From an uncultured Bacilli bacterium (GTDB lineage: Bacteria > Bacillota_I > Bacilli_A > RF39 > UBA660): 41,166 nucleotides of DNA. Each line of letters starts with the position of its first letter. Positions within the stretch are counted from its first letter, which is position 1. Location of the stretch: NCBI GenBank assembly GCA_949025205.1, contig CARMXJ010000008.1:1-41166 (forward strand), given 5' to 3'. Below the pieces are notes generated by a model. It was not told where the DNA came from, made no database searches, and saw only the letters and a list, made by a program, of their open reading frames with translations. A program made the translations under genes and the position numbers. Shown in pieces: positions 40,975-41,166 of the stretch.

Positions 40975-41166
40975 TTATTGAATACTGCTTTCCAATTCTT
41001 GTACTTCTTCCACTGTTAAATGAGTAACCTGCGCAATTTGTTCGATTGAATTAACTTTTAATTTTAATAAACTTATAGCTGTATCCCGATTTGCTTGTTT
41101 TATTCCTTCTCGTAATCCCTTCTCTGCCATCTCTTTTTCAATCGCTTTTTGTAGTTTTACTTCATC
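40975..41166 (-). CDS. Rpn/YhgA-type PD-(D/E)XK nuclease family protein, C-terminal end
   Basis: The last 63 codons of a gene that continues right of the window. The reading is KAIEKEMAEKGLREGIKQAN, ISLLKLKVNSIEQIAQVT and LTVEEVQELESSIQ-stop. The (E)KG-x-REG-x-K repeat followed by a LL-x2-x-x-S-I-E-Q-I-A-x-x-T-x-L-x-VEEV tail is the standard C-terminus of Rpn/YhgA-like transposase-nuclease proteins. The catalytic domain is not visible, so activity cannot be judged. Confidence 0.8.
   Translation of the reverse strand, partial: DEVKLQKAIEKEMAEKGLREGIKQANRDTAISLLKLKVNSIEQIAQVTHLTVEEVQELESSIQ

Noticed and set aside
1..41166. CRISPR array
   Set aside because: No regularly spaced direct repeats of 23-40 bp were seen.

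Overview
The window is AT-rich DNA from a low-GC Bacillota (Firmicutes) chromosome. It uses the standard bacterial code: TGG is Trp, and TGA serves as a stop in yqfC, yqzL and ftsQ. Gene neighbourhoods match those of Bacillus and Clostridium: yqeG-yqeH, yqfC-yqfD-...-ybeY-era-yqzL-recO, rpsU-yqeY, rpsB-tsf-...-frr, sepF-divIVA and ftsW-murG-ftsQ. An intact pro-sigma-K gene plus yqfC and yqfD point to a spore-former or recent descendant of one. The style suggests an uncultured gut-type Bacillota; I cannot name a species.

Layout. 1-180: end of a tRNA cluster (Ile-GAT, Glu-TTC) with a terminator. 225-1979 (+): bleomycin-hydrolase-type aminopeptidase and a small membrane protein. 1962-11000 (-): polysaccharide deacetylase, ABC exporter, an overlapping murD/murL pair (an alternative route to D-Glu in peptidoglycan), mutL, yqeH and yqeG. 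11062-11769 (+): sigK. 11764-17298 (-): HipA-like kinase-fold protein, divIVA, sepF and a tandem array of three large paralogues of unknown function. 17334-18860: glycyl-tRNA synthetase with a compact T-box leader. 18908-25850: an unknown membrane-anchored protein, recO, the tiny yqzL, era, ybeY, a VanZ-like gene, yqfD, yqfC, an unknown gene, yqeY and rpsU. 25942-27247: two related membrane-tethered proteins. 27349-31323: frr, two membrane-anchored proteins where pyrH normally lies, tsf, and rpsB with an unusual C-terminal extension and a structured leader.

31589-34421 is the most unusual segment. It holds an intact membrane-anchored surface protein whose last ~100 bp are far more GC-rich than the rest. 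Downstream lie a stem-loop, a partial adenine-rich copy of that same 3' end, and a broken reverse transcriptase. Together these look like a diversity-generating retroelement (DGR) in which the target gene survives while the RT is decayed. A probable mutS 3' fragment and an RDD-family pseudogene with a tetranucleotide repeat flank it.

34422-38689 carries queH, ftsQ, murG, an opposite-strand YcxB-like gene and ftsW. The right end has a possible Cys/His/Asp enzyme, a 50-residue ORF, an AAA ATPase with DUF4143-like C-terminus, and the 3' end of an Rpn/YhgA-type nuclease gene.

Cell-envelope synthesis and division (murD, murL, murG, ftsQ, ftsW, sepF, divIVA, deacetylase) and translation (tsf, rpsB, rpsU, frr, glyQS, era, ybeY, yqeH) dominate. 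Several starts were moved downstream because a longer reading frame began at a GTG or TTG inside or upstream of the Shine-Dalgarno sequence.
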